Source: Tipula vernalis
Taxonomy: Eukaryota; Arthropoda; Insecta; Diptera; Tipulidae
Assembly (NCBI GenBank): GCA_958295665.1
Contig: OY282558.1
Location: 48,050,389 to 48,114,388, forward strand
Length of the DNA stretch: 64,000 nucleotides
Reading direction: 5' to 3'
The notes under the pieces were generated by a model, which did no database searches, was not told the DNA's origin, and saw only the letters and a program-made list of their open reading frames with translations. Both the position numbers and the translations under genes were made by a program. Positions 46,750 to 57,153 of this stretch are shown in pieces. How positions within the stretch are numbered: position 1 is the stretch's first letter; each line of letters begins with the position of its first letter.

Positions 46750-48410
46750 ACAAAACATAATTAATATGATGTATGTATGTATGTATAAGGTTTTTGAAAT
46801 AACTATAAAAAAAATCATTCTAATTTCACTACTTTTAGCCTATATATATACATAAAACATAATATACAGAATAAAATAAAATAAAAAAATAAAACTACAT
46901 ATCGGAAAAACAAACATAAACACATGATAAAGAGGCTTATGTTGTTAGCTTACATTACAATTTATATTTATGTATTTCGATTATTAGTTTGGTTTGATGT
47001 ACGTACATAATATATGTACTTAATTATTAGCTTGTGAAAAAACCAACAGACGCATATGAAAACTGTGCTTAAATGCTAGAAGCTAAACTTTCAAAATTTG
47101 GAATTTGCGGCTCAGTAAAGGTCAGGCAGTGTTCCTTTGTACTCTGATAAAATGTTGCTAAGAGATCAGCATGTCAATATTGGTTTTGCAAATTATTTTT
47201 TACTAGATATCAATATATAGAATACCACACACTTTTGTGGGAAAATTTTACAAAAAACAAAATACTAAGACTGACCTTCAAAGATTGTTTTTTTTGTATA
47301 TCGAAAAATTGTAAAAATAATTTTTTTTAAATATTTTATCTTAAACATTTTGATTATGAAATCACATGAAATTATTATCGAGTTGTTTTTCAAAATAACT
47401 TGGCCCTGTAAAAATGTATAAACATTGTACTAATGTGTGGTATATATGTATGGTGTAATTATATTCCGGGAAAATTTTCCGATTCGAGTTTAATATACAA
47501 AAAAATACAAAGTACATACACTAAAATATGTGAATTACAAAATATTTCGAATGCAGCTGCGTAAAGATATTACAGAGAGTACATTGTATAGAATGCAATT
47601 AAGCCTTGAAATTACTTTAGCCTGACATCGTAACAACAATTTACAAACTTTGTACACTTGAATAAATTAATTTAAAAAAAAAAAAAAATGAATAAGTAGG
47701 AATTACAAAATAAAAAGCCGCACGGTCTAGCATGTGCGGAGAAAATAATACCCCGCACCATTCTAAATATTTAAATCTAAAATATGAACTTTGTGGCTTG
47801 AGGAAATTAATTAAAAAACAAACAAAAAATTCACAAAACACAATTACACAATTATGTATAAGTAAATTATTAAATGTTTTCTATTTGAAGGTACGCATTA
47901 GGGCACCTAGTAATTAAACTCAAGGTAAGATGGTGTGATTCGAATATAATTTTAGAAATTTCGTTAGAAAAAACTAAATAAATAAAATATCCTTAGGGTC
48001 TAACGAATATCACGTTAAATTAGAATATGTTGTTTTTTAAACAGACATTTTATTAAATGTCGCAAAGTTTAGAATTTTTTTATTTAGAAGATAACAAGAG
48101 CAAAATTGTTAACTTTATTATATTTTGTATTGTTTAGCAGTCTAAATTATTGAAATTAAAGATGTGGAATTTAATATGTGGAATGTATCTATTTGTGAAT
48201 TTAGTGTGCTTTGTAATTTTTGTATTAAGATTAAAGCACATCAACTTATTTATTGCTAATGTGATGCAACCCACGATTCTCTCGAAAATAAGATTTTGTA
48301 AAGTGTGTAAAAACTTGCAATTAGTCATTAGTATTTGTAAGGTGGGATTTAATATAATCTGTTTATGGAATTTAATTTTATGTTCAGCAAACTGTGTACA
48401 TGCAGCATTT
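46750..48410. other. AT-rich DNA, nothing recognised
   Basis: No element or gene recognised. The paired open frames at 48134-48481 (both strands, about 100-115 codons) have no domain and Ile/Asn/Phe/Lys-biased composition. They are probably fortuitous. Confidence 0.35.
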
Positions 48411-48416
48411 CTGGTG

Positions 48417-48543
48417 AAAAATGTACACCACGAAGTTAGCAAAATATTATAATTATTGGTATTATTGGTAATCATGGTCAACTTTTTTGTTCTAGTTGGA
48501 AATAATTCAACTCGTGTAGCTTACTTCGTGGTGTACATTTTTT
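48417..48543. repeat. Inverted repeat, about 24-bp arms
   Basis: aaaaatgtacaccacgaagt (48417-48436) plus tagc pairs with gcttacttcgtggtgtacat plus ttttt (48519-48543), with one mismatch. The loop is about 78 nt. It could be the two termini of a very small MITE or a hairpin; the arms are too short and the loop too long for a typical microRNA precursor. Confidence 0.6.
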
Positions 48544-48813
48544 CGCGGTTATTTGAAAGTTCTCATTTGTGCTTTAATAACCTTTGTGGAACCTAATTCG
48601 AAAATTTAAATTCATTTTTTGTCCGTCAAAGCAACTTGTATTTCTTCGGAATTTAAATTGAAGCAATGATTGTTTGTAAAACAAAAGTATCCTTTGGATG
48701 TTTTCGAAACGAACACTTATTTGTGGAATCTAACTTATTCAAATAAGTATCCTGAAGAGGTGACTTATTTTGTATCTCTTTCTTGCAAAAAAAAAGTCTA
48801 AATTGCTTGTGAC

Positions 48814-49081
48814 TTTGCATATCGATGGCTTAACTACAAAAGGACCTAACCCACATTTGTAAAATTTGTGGAAAAACGCAAAACGAAAATCGTTCAACCC
48901 ATTAATTCAATGTAAATTGGTTAAATAAAATTAAATTTGGATCGTGCTGTATTATGATTAAAATTAAAACAATTGAATAAAAACACGCATTATATTGGGT
49001 TACACTACATAGTATGAAAAAGTAATTTTTTAAAAAAATGTGGGTTAGGCCCTTTTGCAATTAAGCCATCGATATGTAAAT
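48814..49081. mobile_element. TIR MITE of about 268 bp
   Basis: The left arm 48814-48858 (tttgcatatcgatggcttaa and the following cctaacccacattt) and right arm 49037-49081 are inverted copies over 45 bp with about four mismatches. The interior is AT-rich and non-coding. Termini containing atatcgatggcttaa and the flanking TA would fit a Tc1/mariner-derived MITE, but the exact end and target duplication are ambiguous because the symmetry continues a few bases outward. Confidence 0.75.
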
Positions 49082-49089
49082 TTATCTAA

Positions 49090-52000
49090 CGTAGTCTGAC
49101 ATACACAAAATTAAAATTTGCTTTTGGCTGAAGTAAAAAATTGAAATTATTTAGGTCCTCTTTTAAGATTTCTCTATTTAAGACGGCGTTGAATTCGGTT
49201 TCGAAAACACCCTTTGTCGCTTTATTGGTTCAAAAAGTCGTAATTTATTGGTCCTTTGCGGAACTTTATTCGTAAGTAGTGGCCTAGAGTCTGATTAGGG
49301 GACCCTAAATTACCTAAAACTTTTAGAAAGTTTCACAGAATTACATTCACAATTAAAATTATGGATTTTAACTAAATAAGTGTTCCATAATTCCAGCCAG
49401 TGCTTCTTATTTGGGCATATTTATTGAAAAAATTTGTTGGGTAAAAAAACCAAATCAATAACGGACATCGTCTTTTTGAGCAAATATTCCGTTTAAATTA
49501 CTGCGAAGAAATAATGATGAACAATGATTGTGTTGACACAAAATTTTAACAATTTCAAGTCCTTCAAAAAATTCTCGCAATTAAACCTATGTATTTATTA
49601 AACTCATTGTTATTTTAGCCAAAGAAATTTAATTCAAAGAACTCGGTGATTTAAACTGTTTAATAATTTTACTGCCAAATTAACAGTATTTCCACCAAAT
49701 CCGACGTCACAAATTAAAATTGTAACAATACATTGGAAAGATCAAATTTTTTTGGCCTTAATTATTAAAATGGTCGACAGCACAAATAAAGAGAAGTTGC
49801 CAATCGTTGATTCTTTAGAATTTTGTGACAGCGTTTAAACTCATTTCACTGCCAACATTTATGAAAATGTTGGGAAATATTTGCTCCGTTTCTAAATATA
49901 ACAAGAAATCAATCAATATATAAAAAAAGCTCTCAACAAAAAACATTATTTGTTACGTACCCACAATTACCATACCGTTATTAGCAATAGAAATTATTTA
50001 GAATCACTGATGTGGCGTGGGTGGTGCTTATCAACAATACGATAACACACAACATCTTAAATCATAAATTAAAATTCTATTTATGTTAACATTAAAACAA
50101 ATATGTGCCTTAACTGAAATTCAAATTTTGAATAAATAAAAAAAAATCTCAGGTTTCTTCGAATATGAATCTAAATAAAATGTTAAGCTCATATTTCATC
50201 TTCAAAACACACAACTTGACGAGACGTTAAATCATAACTATAGACAAATATTTATATTTTCTTATTTTTAATTAATTTTTGTGAGTAATTTAGCTAAATT
50301 TTTTGAAATAGACATAAATTCACGTTCATAATTTATTAAGCAAAACCGTTAAGTATCACTATATAAAAACATATTTTGCCGTATATTAATACACCAATAA
50401 ATCAAACCGATTATCTAATTATATGTCTATTTTTATTGAAAGTGCGTAATGTTGAATTTTTTGGGAATTTTTTGAACGCTTAACTAGGTATTGGAACAGC
50501 CAGAGAGATGAGAGCTCTTGTATTATTTATTTAACACGAGCATATTGTTTTTTTATTGACACTTATAGTTGTGTGTATATATGGGTACAGTGTATTTGCA
50601 AAAATAAATATTATTGTACAATTTATTAGAAGTACAACAACGATATAAAGAGCTAAGAGTTGTTTTTTATTTACTTTAATCAAACAATATGTATACCCAT
50701 TTATAAATATTCACAAATATTATATTTGAATAAATAATTATGGCGCAAACAAAATTTCTTATGATAAACGTGTGTATGTCTAATCTAATATAATTCAATT
50801 AGGCCGGGGATAATATTTCAATCAAACAAAACTCGTCATCGAAATATTGTTATTGCAGTGGAATCCGGAAATATACACGTACATTATTAGCGTTGACAAA
50901 ATGGTTTGTTAAAAATGAGAATGTACAAACTTTTAACGATTAGTCTAAGATTTTAGACTTTCAGACTTAAAAGAATCTCAGACTTAAAAGAATCTTTTAC
51001 TTTAAAATGTTATACCCCAATTTTAAACGTACAAATTTTATAATTAAATTTTATTTAGGTAGCTACAATATAATATTTGTTCTTAATATTTTTTCAATTG
51101 AGAATGTGAAATCTAGAGAATTTAAGAAATTTTATCATGAACATTAAATTTTGAAAGTTAAATAATACATTGTAAATAATTCAGAATTGAGAGAATTATT
51201 TCTGAACTTCTGATACTGAAATTTGTGAATTTCTATTCAAAGATTTTAGAATTTGATAGTTAGAATTTTGTTAAAATAACATAAATTTTGCTTTAGAATT
51301 TTGGAATGTGGAAGTTAGAATTTTGACGTCTAGTCTACAATTTTGCCCACATTATCATTTTAAAAATTTAGTCATTTTACAATTCTTAAAAACATTTTAA
51401 AATTTGGAAAATATTGGAAATTTAATATGCATGTGAAATCTTTAAATTTCGATAGATATTAGATTTTCAAATTATTCAGTGAATTTTTTAAAAATTTAAA
51501 AATTATATGTTTTTAAAGTCTATAATTTTAGAATTTGGAAGTTAGAATTTTAATAGTCAATTTAACTTAATTTTAACTAAAAAAATTCTTAAATTTAATT
51601 TAATTTTAAAATTACAAAATCTTGAGAATGATCAGAATATAACTCTGTATTTCTGACAACGCTTTTAGAATAGGGAAATACAAATTATAAATTTTTAAAA
51701 ATTTATCAAAAAACTATCAACTTTATATAAAATATTATAGGTTAATGATCATTCCTAAAATTTATTAGGTATTTGCTGTAAGTAGGAAGTTTAAAAAATT
51801 TTAAATCTAAAATTTCGAAAGTTAGAATTTTGAAAGATTGTTCATAATTTTAAAATTAACAAAAAACATTCTGATAAATTAATGTGATTAGAAAATTTTA
51901 AAATTACAAAATTTTGAGAACAATCGTTTAACATTTAAATTCGACGACTATTGTACAACAATAATAAAGGGACATTTTTAGATACTTCCCTTTAGAATTT

Positions 52001-52290
52001 TATGAATTAACTTTAAATGTTAAATGATCATTCTCAAAATTTAGTAATTTTAAAATTTTCTAATCAAATTTATTTACAAGAATGTGAAATTTGGACAATT
52101 TTGAAAATTTTATTTCTAGAATTTTAAAAAATTTACAAAACAAATATCTTTTTAACTAAAATTTAAAATTCATTCCTAACTTTTTTTTTAATTGCAGTGT
52201 TGAAATGTGGGAAAACTCAATATTTAATCTCAGGAAAAGAAATTTAATTTCAATAGAAAGGTATTAAGGTTTGACAATTCACATCGAGAA
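49090..52290. other. AT-rich DNA with a degenerate repeat tract
   Basis: 49090-50900 shows nothing I can name. From about 50940 to 52150 variants of agaatttgaaagttagaatt, attttaaaattaca and ttgagaatgatc recur irregularly on both strands. An example is the direct pair acttaaaagaatct at 50962 and 50977. It looks like a decayed low-complexity repeat. Confidence 0.4.
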
Positions 52291-52748
52291 TATACTGTGG
52301 TGGCCAGAAAATTAGGGACAACGACTTTAATATATTTATAACCCTCTACTTAAAGATGCCCTTCATTTTATTAAACTGACATCTATTGTTTACTAGTTAT
52401 ACTTAGCCCTAGCATTAAAAAGTATCATTGTAAGGAACTTCATTAATCACATATTTATGTAATTCCCCTAAATAGTTATAAACGTCAAAATAACAGTGGA
52501 CAAATAATTAGGGACACGTTGTATTTCTTCAAATTTTCTTAAATTTTTTTTGTTTAAAATACAAAATTCGCATTTATTAAATAGATAACACCGCATTTAT
52601 TGAAATTTATCAATAAACTATTTTTATTTTATAAAAATGGGACGAGGTGTTGATTGTTCACCTGAAGAGAAACGATTAATTTTAAACTTGCGTAAGGAAG
52701 GAAAATCGTACCGCGAAATTGGGGTTGGGTACGAAATTTTTCTTGTTA

Positions 52749-52892
52749 TAATTCTGCTTTTCAAAATTCTGTTTTACAAAATTCTGTTTGATATAATTCT
52801 GTTTTTACAAAATTCTGTTTTTTCTAAATTCTGTTTCACATAATTCTGTTTCATAAAATTCTGGTTCACAAAATTCTGTTTCATATAATTCT
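52749..52892 (+). repeat. MULE left-end tandem repeat (about 16-17 bp unit)
   Basis: Nine or so head-to-tail copies of a unit close to caaaattctgttttat, with substitutions and one- to three-base length changes. The inverted counterpart is at 54796-54943. In repeat-built MULE ends such units are likely transposase-binding sites; this is inferred from their position. Confidence 0.8.
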
Positions 52893-52973
52893 GCTAAAAA
52901 TTAATTTTGCAATTAATTTTTTTGTCGCAAAAAAATTAATTGCAAAATTAATTTTTAGCAGAATTATATGAAA
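52879..52973. repeat. Perfect 46-bp inverted repeat with 3-nt loop
   Basis: 52879-52924 and 52928-52973 are perfect reverse complements with only tcg between them. The arm begins tttcatataattctgctaaa and ends in seven T then G. It lies at the inner boundary of the MULE's left tandem array and includes one array unit. No mismatches are seen. It could extrude as a cruciform or, if transcribed, form a long hairpin RNA. Confidence 0.9.
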
Positions 52974-53153
52974 TGTATACAATTCTTATATAAATACAAA
53001 GTGTTTATATACTCGTACATAGGTATATACTGTATGGAATATTGTATTAACGCAGTATCTTTGCTGATTTTGTCTTTGTTGAAAAAATAAAAGATTAATT
53101 ATTTTCTTTGTACATATTATACATGTAAAACAAAAGTAAAAAATTAATTCAAA

Positions 53154-54551
53154 ATGAACGTTAACATCATCAAAAGTAATAAAGGCCAAGAAAAACTTAA
53201 CGTTAACGGTTTTTTTTATTATTGTGAAAGGAAGCACAAAAAAGGAACTTTTAGCTGGGCTTGTGCTAAAAGAATTCCCTTGCACTGTAAGAGCAGAGTT
53301 ACCACTGTAATAGAAAATGGCATACACAAAGTTGTAAAAGAACAATGTGAAAAGCATACGCATCCACCAGTGGCCAGTGATCTGGAAGTTTGCATTGCAA
53401 ATAACAATATTAAAACTTTAGCCACAATATCAGAAAATAAACGATCCCAAATTATAAGGAATTCAGTTGTTCAATGTCCTGCGGATGTTAGAGTTTATTT
53501 ACCAACAAAGGAAGCCCAAAAAATGAAGATACATCGGGTAAGAAAAGATATAATTACTGAGCCACAAAATCTGGCCCTTATTGACATCCCTGAAGAATTA
53601 CGGCAATTAGAAGAGGAATTGTTTGTCTTGTGTGAGTCTGAGGTCGACAGTGAAAAGATTATCATAATGGGTACCAAATCATCTCTAAAACTCTTAGCAG
53701 AGTCAACATGCTGGATAATGGATGGTACATTTGAAGTGGTACCGTCCATAATGCGGCAATTATTTTCCATACACGGCAACATTGAAGGTGAAAATATTCC
53801 ATTAATTTTTTGTTTAATGAGCAGAAAAACTTTAAAATTATACGACCACTTCTTTTTTGAATTAAAAAAATTATTTTTAAAATTTGAAATTAAAGCAAAT
53901 CCACAAAGAATCGTGTGTGATTTTGAAAAAGTCATTATCTCATCGACTAAATTTTTTTTTCCAAACACAAATGTGAAGGGATGCTTGTTCCACTTCGGCC
54001 AAATTTTATGGCGTAAAATCCAAAAGGAAGGTATGAAGAAACTTTATGGAAATTCCGTATCATTCTCGTTGGAAATTAGGATGATAAAGAGCCTAGCCTT
54101 TGTTCCGGAAGATGAAGTAAATTCATATTACTTGGAACTAAAAGAAAACTTTGAGCACAGGGAATCTAAAAAATTTGGAAACTGGTTTGAAAAAAATTAT
54201 TTAATGACAAGAAATCAGTCTTTATATTCTCCAGTATTTTGGACAGTGAACCAAAACAAACCCGGAACGGAGTATTTCCCAAGAACGCAAAATAGCGTTG
54301 AAGCGTGGCACCGACGTTTGAAAGTGGTAGTCGGGAAACGCCATGCGGGGCTTTATAAATTGATAGGAGATTTATCAAAGGAAATGATAATGTCTAAAAT
54401 GCAGGTGGAAAAAATAAAATCGGGGAATCACATTAGAAAGAAAATATCGATCATACAAAAGAACAAAAAAATTGAAAAAATTATAAAAAAACGTCGGATG
54501 ATGGGGAAACTTGATTTTCTTAAAAGGATGGCAATAAGTTTATCCTTATAA
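53154..54551 (+). CDS. FLYWCH-MULE transposase, apparently intact (465 aa)
   Basis: This is a single uninterrupted frame from ATG 53154 to a stop at 54551. Residues about 12-70 form a FLYWCH zinc finger: Leu15, Phe20/Phe21, W-A-C at 35-37, Cys45, and H-T-H with His68 and His70. This finger binds DNA and is known from MULE-derived proteins. The MULE DDE core follows: W-I-M-D-G-T-F with Asp190, V-C-D-F-E-K with Asp256, the K-G-C-L-F-H-F-G-Q motif (Cys277 and His280), and N-S-V-E-A-W-H with Glu383. The 126-residue gap between the second Asp and the Glu fits the large-insert DDE of MULEs. The C-terminus is very basic. All expected catalytic positions are present and there are no stops, so it could be active. 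The minus-strand frames here are shadows. Confidence 0.9.
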   Translation: MNVNIIKSNKGQEKLNVNGFFYYCERKHKKGTFSWACAKRIPLHCKSRVTTVIENGIHKVVKEQCEKHTHPPVASDLEVCIANNNIKTLATISENKRSQIIRNSVVQCPADVRVYLPTKEAQKMKIHRVRKDIITEPQNLALIDIPEELRQLEEELFVLCESEVDSEKIIIMGTKSSLKLLAESTCWIMDGTFEVVPSIMRQLFSIHGNIEGENIPLIFCLMSRKTLKLYDHFFFELKKLFLKFEIKANPQRIVCDFEKVIISSTKFFFPNTNVKGCLFHFGQILWRKIQKEGMKKLYGNSVSFSLEIRMIKSLAFVPEDEVNSYYLELKENFEHRESKKFGNWFEKNYLMTRNQSLYSPVFWTVNQNKPGTEYFPRTQNSVEAWHRRLKVVVGKRHAGLYKLIGDLSKEMIMSKMQVEKIKSGNHIRKKISIIQKNKKIEKIIKKRRMMGKLDFLKRMAISLSL

Positions 54552-54659
54552 ACCCAAAAAATTACTATATAAAATTGCTTAAAATTTTTAAATTGATAAT
54601 TTTGTTAAAATTGAATTAAATAAAAAATATTAAATTTATTTGTTGGCTATTTATCACTG

Positions 54660-54790
54660 CCCGTGTATGTGTTGATGTGGATTTTGTGTGTATGCCTAGG
54701 TTTGTGTCTGTATGTTTATATGTGTGCGTATTTGTATGAGTATGAAGGTATGTGGGCGAGTATAATGCTGTGCCTGTGGGAATGTGTATG
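54660..54790 (+). repeat. GT-rich degenerate repeat inside the MULE
   Basis: Variants of tgtgtatgtg and tgtgggaatgtg follow the transposase gene (for example gtgtatgtgttgatgtgg). It lies between the gene and the right terminal array and probably arose as a TG simple repeat. Confidence 0.6.
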
Positions 54791-54795
54791 TTGAT

Positions 54796-54943
54796 TTTAT
54801 AAAACAGAATTTAAAAAAAACAGAATTTTTTCAAAACAGAATTTTGTAAAAACAGAATTCTGTAAAACAGAATTTTTGAAAAAAATAAAATTTGGAAAAA
54901 ACAGAATTTTGTCAAAACAGAATTTTGTAAAACAGAATTATAT
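54796..54943 (+). repeat. MULE right-end tandem repeat (inverted counterpart)
   Basis: Nine or so copies of a unit close to aaaacagaattttgt, the reverse complement of the left-end unit, lead up to the right terminus and the 9-bp duplication at 54953. Confidence 0.8.
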
Positions 54944-56271
54944 ACCGATCCCGCGAAATTGCATCAACAATGCACTGTTCGAAAAATATGGTCGCTTACG
55001 CAATAAAGGAAAAAAAATCTCAGAATAAACGGGGCGTAAAGCGAAAAACAACGCCTCAAACCGATCGTCGTATTTCAAAAATCGTCAAGAAAGACCCTTT
55101 TTTGACATCTGTGACCATTAGGAAAGAGCTGAATCTGGAAATTAGTGCACGAACAATTCGTAGAAGACTCGTAGAGGACAATCTTCACGGCAGATCAGCT
55201 CGGCGAGTACCTCTGTTAAGTAAAAAGAACGTGAGAGATCGAATTAGTGTTGCAAAAAATCATACAGATTGGAAAGGTGACCATGGCGTACAAAAATGGC
55301 AAAACATATTGTGAAGCGATGAAACGAAAATAAATCTTTTTGGTTCTGATGGCAAACAATACGTCCGAAGACCAAAAAGTAAAGAATTTTGCCCGCAATA
55401 TACAAAGAAAACGGTGAAGCATGGTGGAGGCAACATTAAATTATGGGGATGCTTTTCATATTATGGTGTTGGGCCTATTTATTGGATTAAGGGGATCATG
55501 GACCAGCACATCTACGTTGATAATATCCTACAAAATGTAATGTACCCATATGCTGAATATAAAACGCCTCTACGGTGGGTGTATATGCAAGATAACGACC
55601 CAAAACATACCTCGAGGAAGGCTAAACAGTTTTTTGTGGACAAAAAAATCAACGTCATGACTTGGCCAGCGCAGTCACCCGATCTCAATCCTATTGAGCA
55701 TCTATGGAAAGACCTCAAAGTTGCTGTGGCCTCCAAAAAAAACAAAAATCAGCGCGAATTATGGTTGGCAGTTAAAGAAGCCTGGAAGGCGATACCAATT
55801 CAAAGATGTCGGGCCTTAATCGACTCTATGCCACGTAGATGCCAGGCAGTCATTGAAAATAAAGGGCAGGCTACTAAGTACTAAAGATTTACTTATGAAT
55901 TTTCTTATAAATAGCACATAGAATTTATATTTTTTTAACATTATTGAACTGTCCCTAATTTTGTGATCAGCCCTTTATTACATTTATGAAATAAAAATAG
56001 AAACCAGTGGGTTAGAAAAAGGACCTTATTTATTTTTTATAACAAACTGCAAAAGTACTAATCAAAATAGTACATGAAATTAAATATAGTATTATAAAAT
56101 ATATTAAAATATTGTTTTTCATGTTTTTTTTCCGCTGTCCCTAATTTTTTGGCCACCACAGTATGTCAGTTAGAACTAGGACCCAAAACCCAGTTAATTT
56201 TTAGAAATATAAATTGAATTGTATATGAATTGTGTTATGTGATTTACAAGTGGCAAATTTGTTTAATGTTG

Positions 56272-56365
56272 AAGAGCTGAATGTCAAAGGGCAAAATGTT
56301 AAAAGGTTCAATGTAAAGGTACCAAATGTGTCAAAGAGCCGCATGTCAAAAAGCTCAATCTGTAA
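56272..56365 (+). repeat. Degenerate short tandem repeat (aatgtcaaagagc-like)
   Basis: Recurring copies of a 13-16 bp unit (gctgaatgtcaaagggc, tcaatgtaaaggtaccaa, gccgcatgtcaaaaagctc) lie just outside the right end of the Tc1 element. Non-coding. Confidence 0.5.
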
Positions 56366-57153
56366 TTCTAGTTATCTGTAATTCCTAATTTATTTACTAC
56401 TCTTCTAAGAAGTCACATTTAACCCCTACAATTCTAAATTCTACAGATTGGTCAACAATTAGGAAGGAGGAGTTCGTCACATTAATCGTAACATATTGCA
56501 ACAGATAGAAACTAAAAATAGCTTAAGAGAATTTTCCTTCGCCAAAATTGTATTTTTAAAACAATTTTTGTTGCCTGTTTTAATTTACTGGAGGAAAAAA
56601 AATAATTTTCACGGTCGTTCAACATTCGGCCATTCGATCCAATTCCGGCAGATAATTCCTGAAATTCTAAGAGTGTTGAATCTAGAATTTTGAACACACT
56701 GAATTTGGGAGCGAAAAATTTATCATTTTGCGTGTAAGTTTCCCTATAATTTAGAATATTAATATTGGGAATGGTTTAGTTTATTCACAACACATTACCT
56801 GCTAGAGTCAACAACACATTACCTGCTAGTTTCTTCAATTGTTTACTCTTCTTTTTATGTGTTAACATTTTTGCTTTAAAGCAAAGATAATTTTGAAAAA
56901 CATTTTTTAAAGCTTGAAACAGCAGAAGATGTAAATTAAAATTTAAAAAAAAAAAATGCATTCGACATTTAGATATTAGTTAAAAATAAGAAAACATTGA
57001 AATAAAAAAAGAATAAAAAAAACAAGCAACACTCAAAAAATTGTTGTTAGTTAAAACAAAACCAAAACAAAAATCTTAAAAGATTGGTCAAAAAGTCTGG
57101 GTCAAAAAGAAAATAACAAAAAAAAACAACACAAAATCCAATAAAATGCCAAC
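56366..57153. other. AT-rich intronic DNA next to the 57-kb exon
   Basis: This is intronic relative to the minus-strand exon (start of its downstream intron). It holds a tandem pair of caacacattacctgctag (56789 and 56811), which on the minus strand reads ctagcag|gtaatgtg twice. The preceding bases are purine-rich, so these are not good acceptors. No gene. Confidence 0.4.

Larger units (their letters stand above)
52722..54952 (+). mobile_element. MULE (Mutator-like element) with 9-bp target duplication and repeat-built ends
   Basis: It is flanked by the perfect 9-bp direct repeat gcgaaattg (52713-52721 and 54953-54961), as expected for Mutator-like elements. Termini are imperfect inverted copies starting GGG: gggttgggtacgaaat at left, gggatcggtatataat on the minus strand at right. 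Inward of each terminus is a tandem array of about nine 16-17 bp units (aaaattctgttt at left, its complement aaacagaatttt at right), so the ends are long repeat-built inverted regions. A 46-bp perfect hairpin lies inside the left end. The body holds one intact gene (53154-54551). Length 2231 bp. It sits in the coding region of a Tc1 transposase. Confidence 0.85.
52637..55884 (+). pseudogene. Tc1-like transposase gene, split by the MULE and one nonsense codon
   Basis: The 5' part runs from ATG 52637 to 52721 (M-G-R-G-V-D-C-S-P-E-E-K-R, helix-turn-helix). The MULE sits at 52722-54952. The 3' part resumes at 54962 after the second target-duplication copy, in the same frame. The two parts add up to 336 codons including the stop (55882-55884), the usual length. 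Domains are a GVKRK linker, a second helix-turn-helix (S-A-R-T-I-R-R-R-L) and a DDE core with S-D-E-T-K (Asp), Q-D-N-D-P-K-H-T-S (Asp) and S-P-D-L-N-P-I-E-H-L-W (Glu), giving exact DD34E spacing. The only other lesion is an in-frame TGA at 55312-55314, where a tryptophan is normally found just before the first catalytic Asp. No frameshifts are seen. Confidence 0.9.
52295..56161 (+). mobile_element. Tc1-like element with IR/DR ends, interrupted by a MULE
   Basis: The termini ctgtggtggccagaaaatta (from 52295) and their inverted copy (ending 56161) are flanked by TA on both sides (52293-52294 and 56162-56163). Each end carries a second internal site with the shared core attagggaca: left inner about 52497-52519, right inner about 55948-55972, each about 190-200 bp from its outer partner. 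This four-site arrangement is the IR/DR layout of some Tc1-like elements, where each site normally binds the transposase. Without the MULE and one target-duplication copy the element would be about 1.63 kb, a normal size. Termini are well preserved. Confidence 0.9.

Noticed and set aside
48134..48481. Overlapping 100-115 codon frames on both strands, one with hydrophobic segments
   Set aside because: Hydrophobicity follows from T-rich codons; no recognisable family and mutual overlap on opposite strands.
48417..48543. Possible microRNA precursor
   Set aside because: Arms of about 24 bp separated by a 78-nt loop do not fit a canonical fly pre-miRNA.
56789..56828. Tandem CTAGCAG|GTAATG on the minus strand as possible ratchet points
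   Set aside because: Preceding sequence is purine-rich, without a pyrimidine tract.
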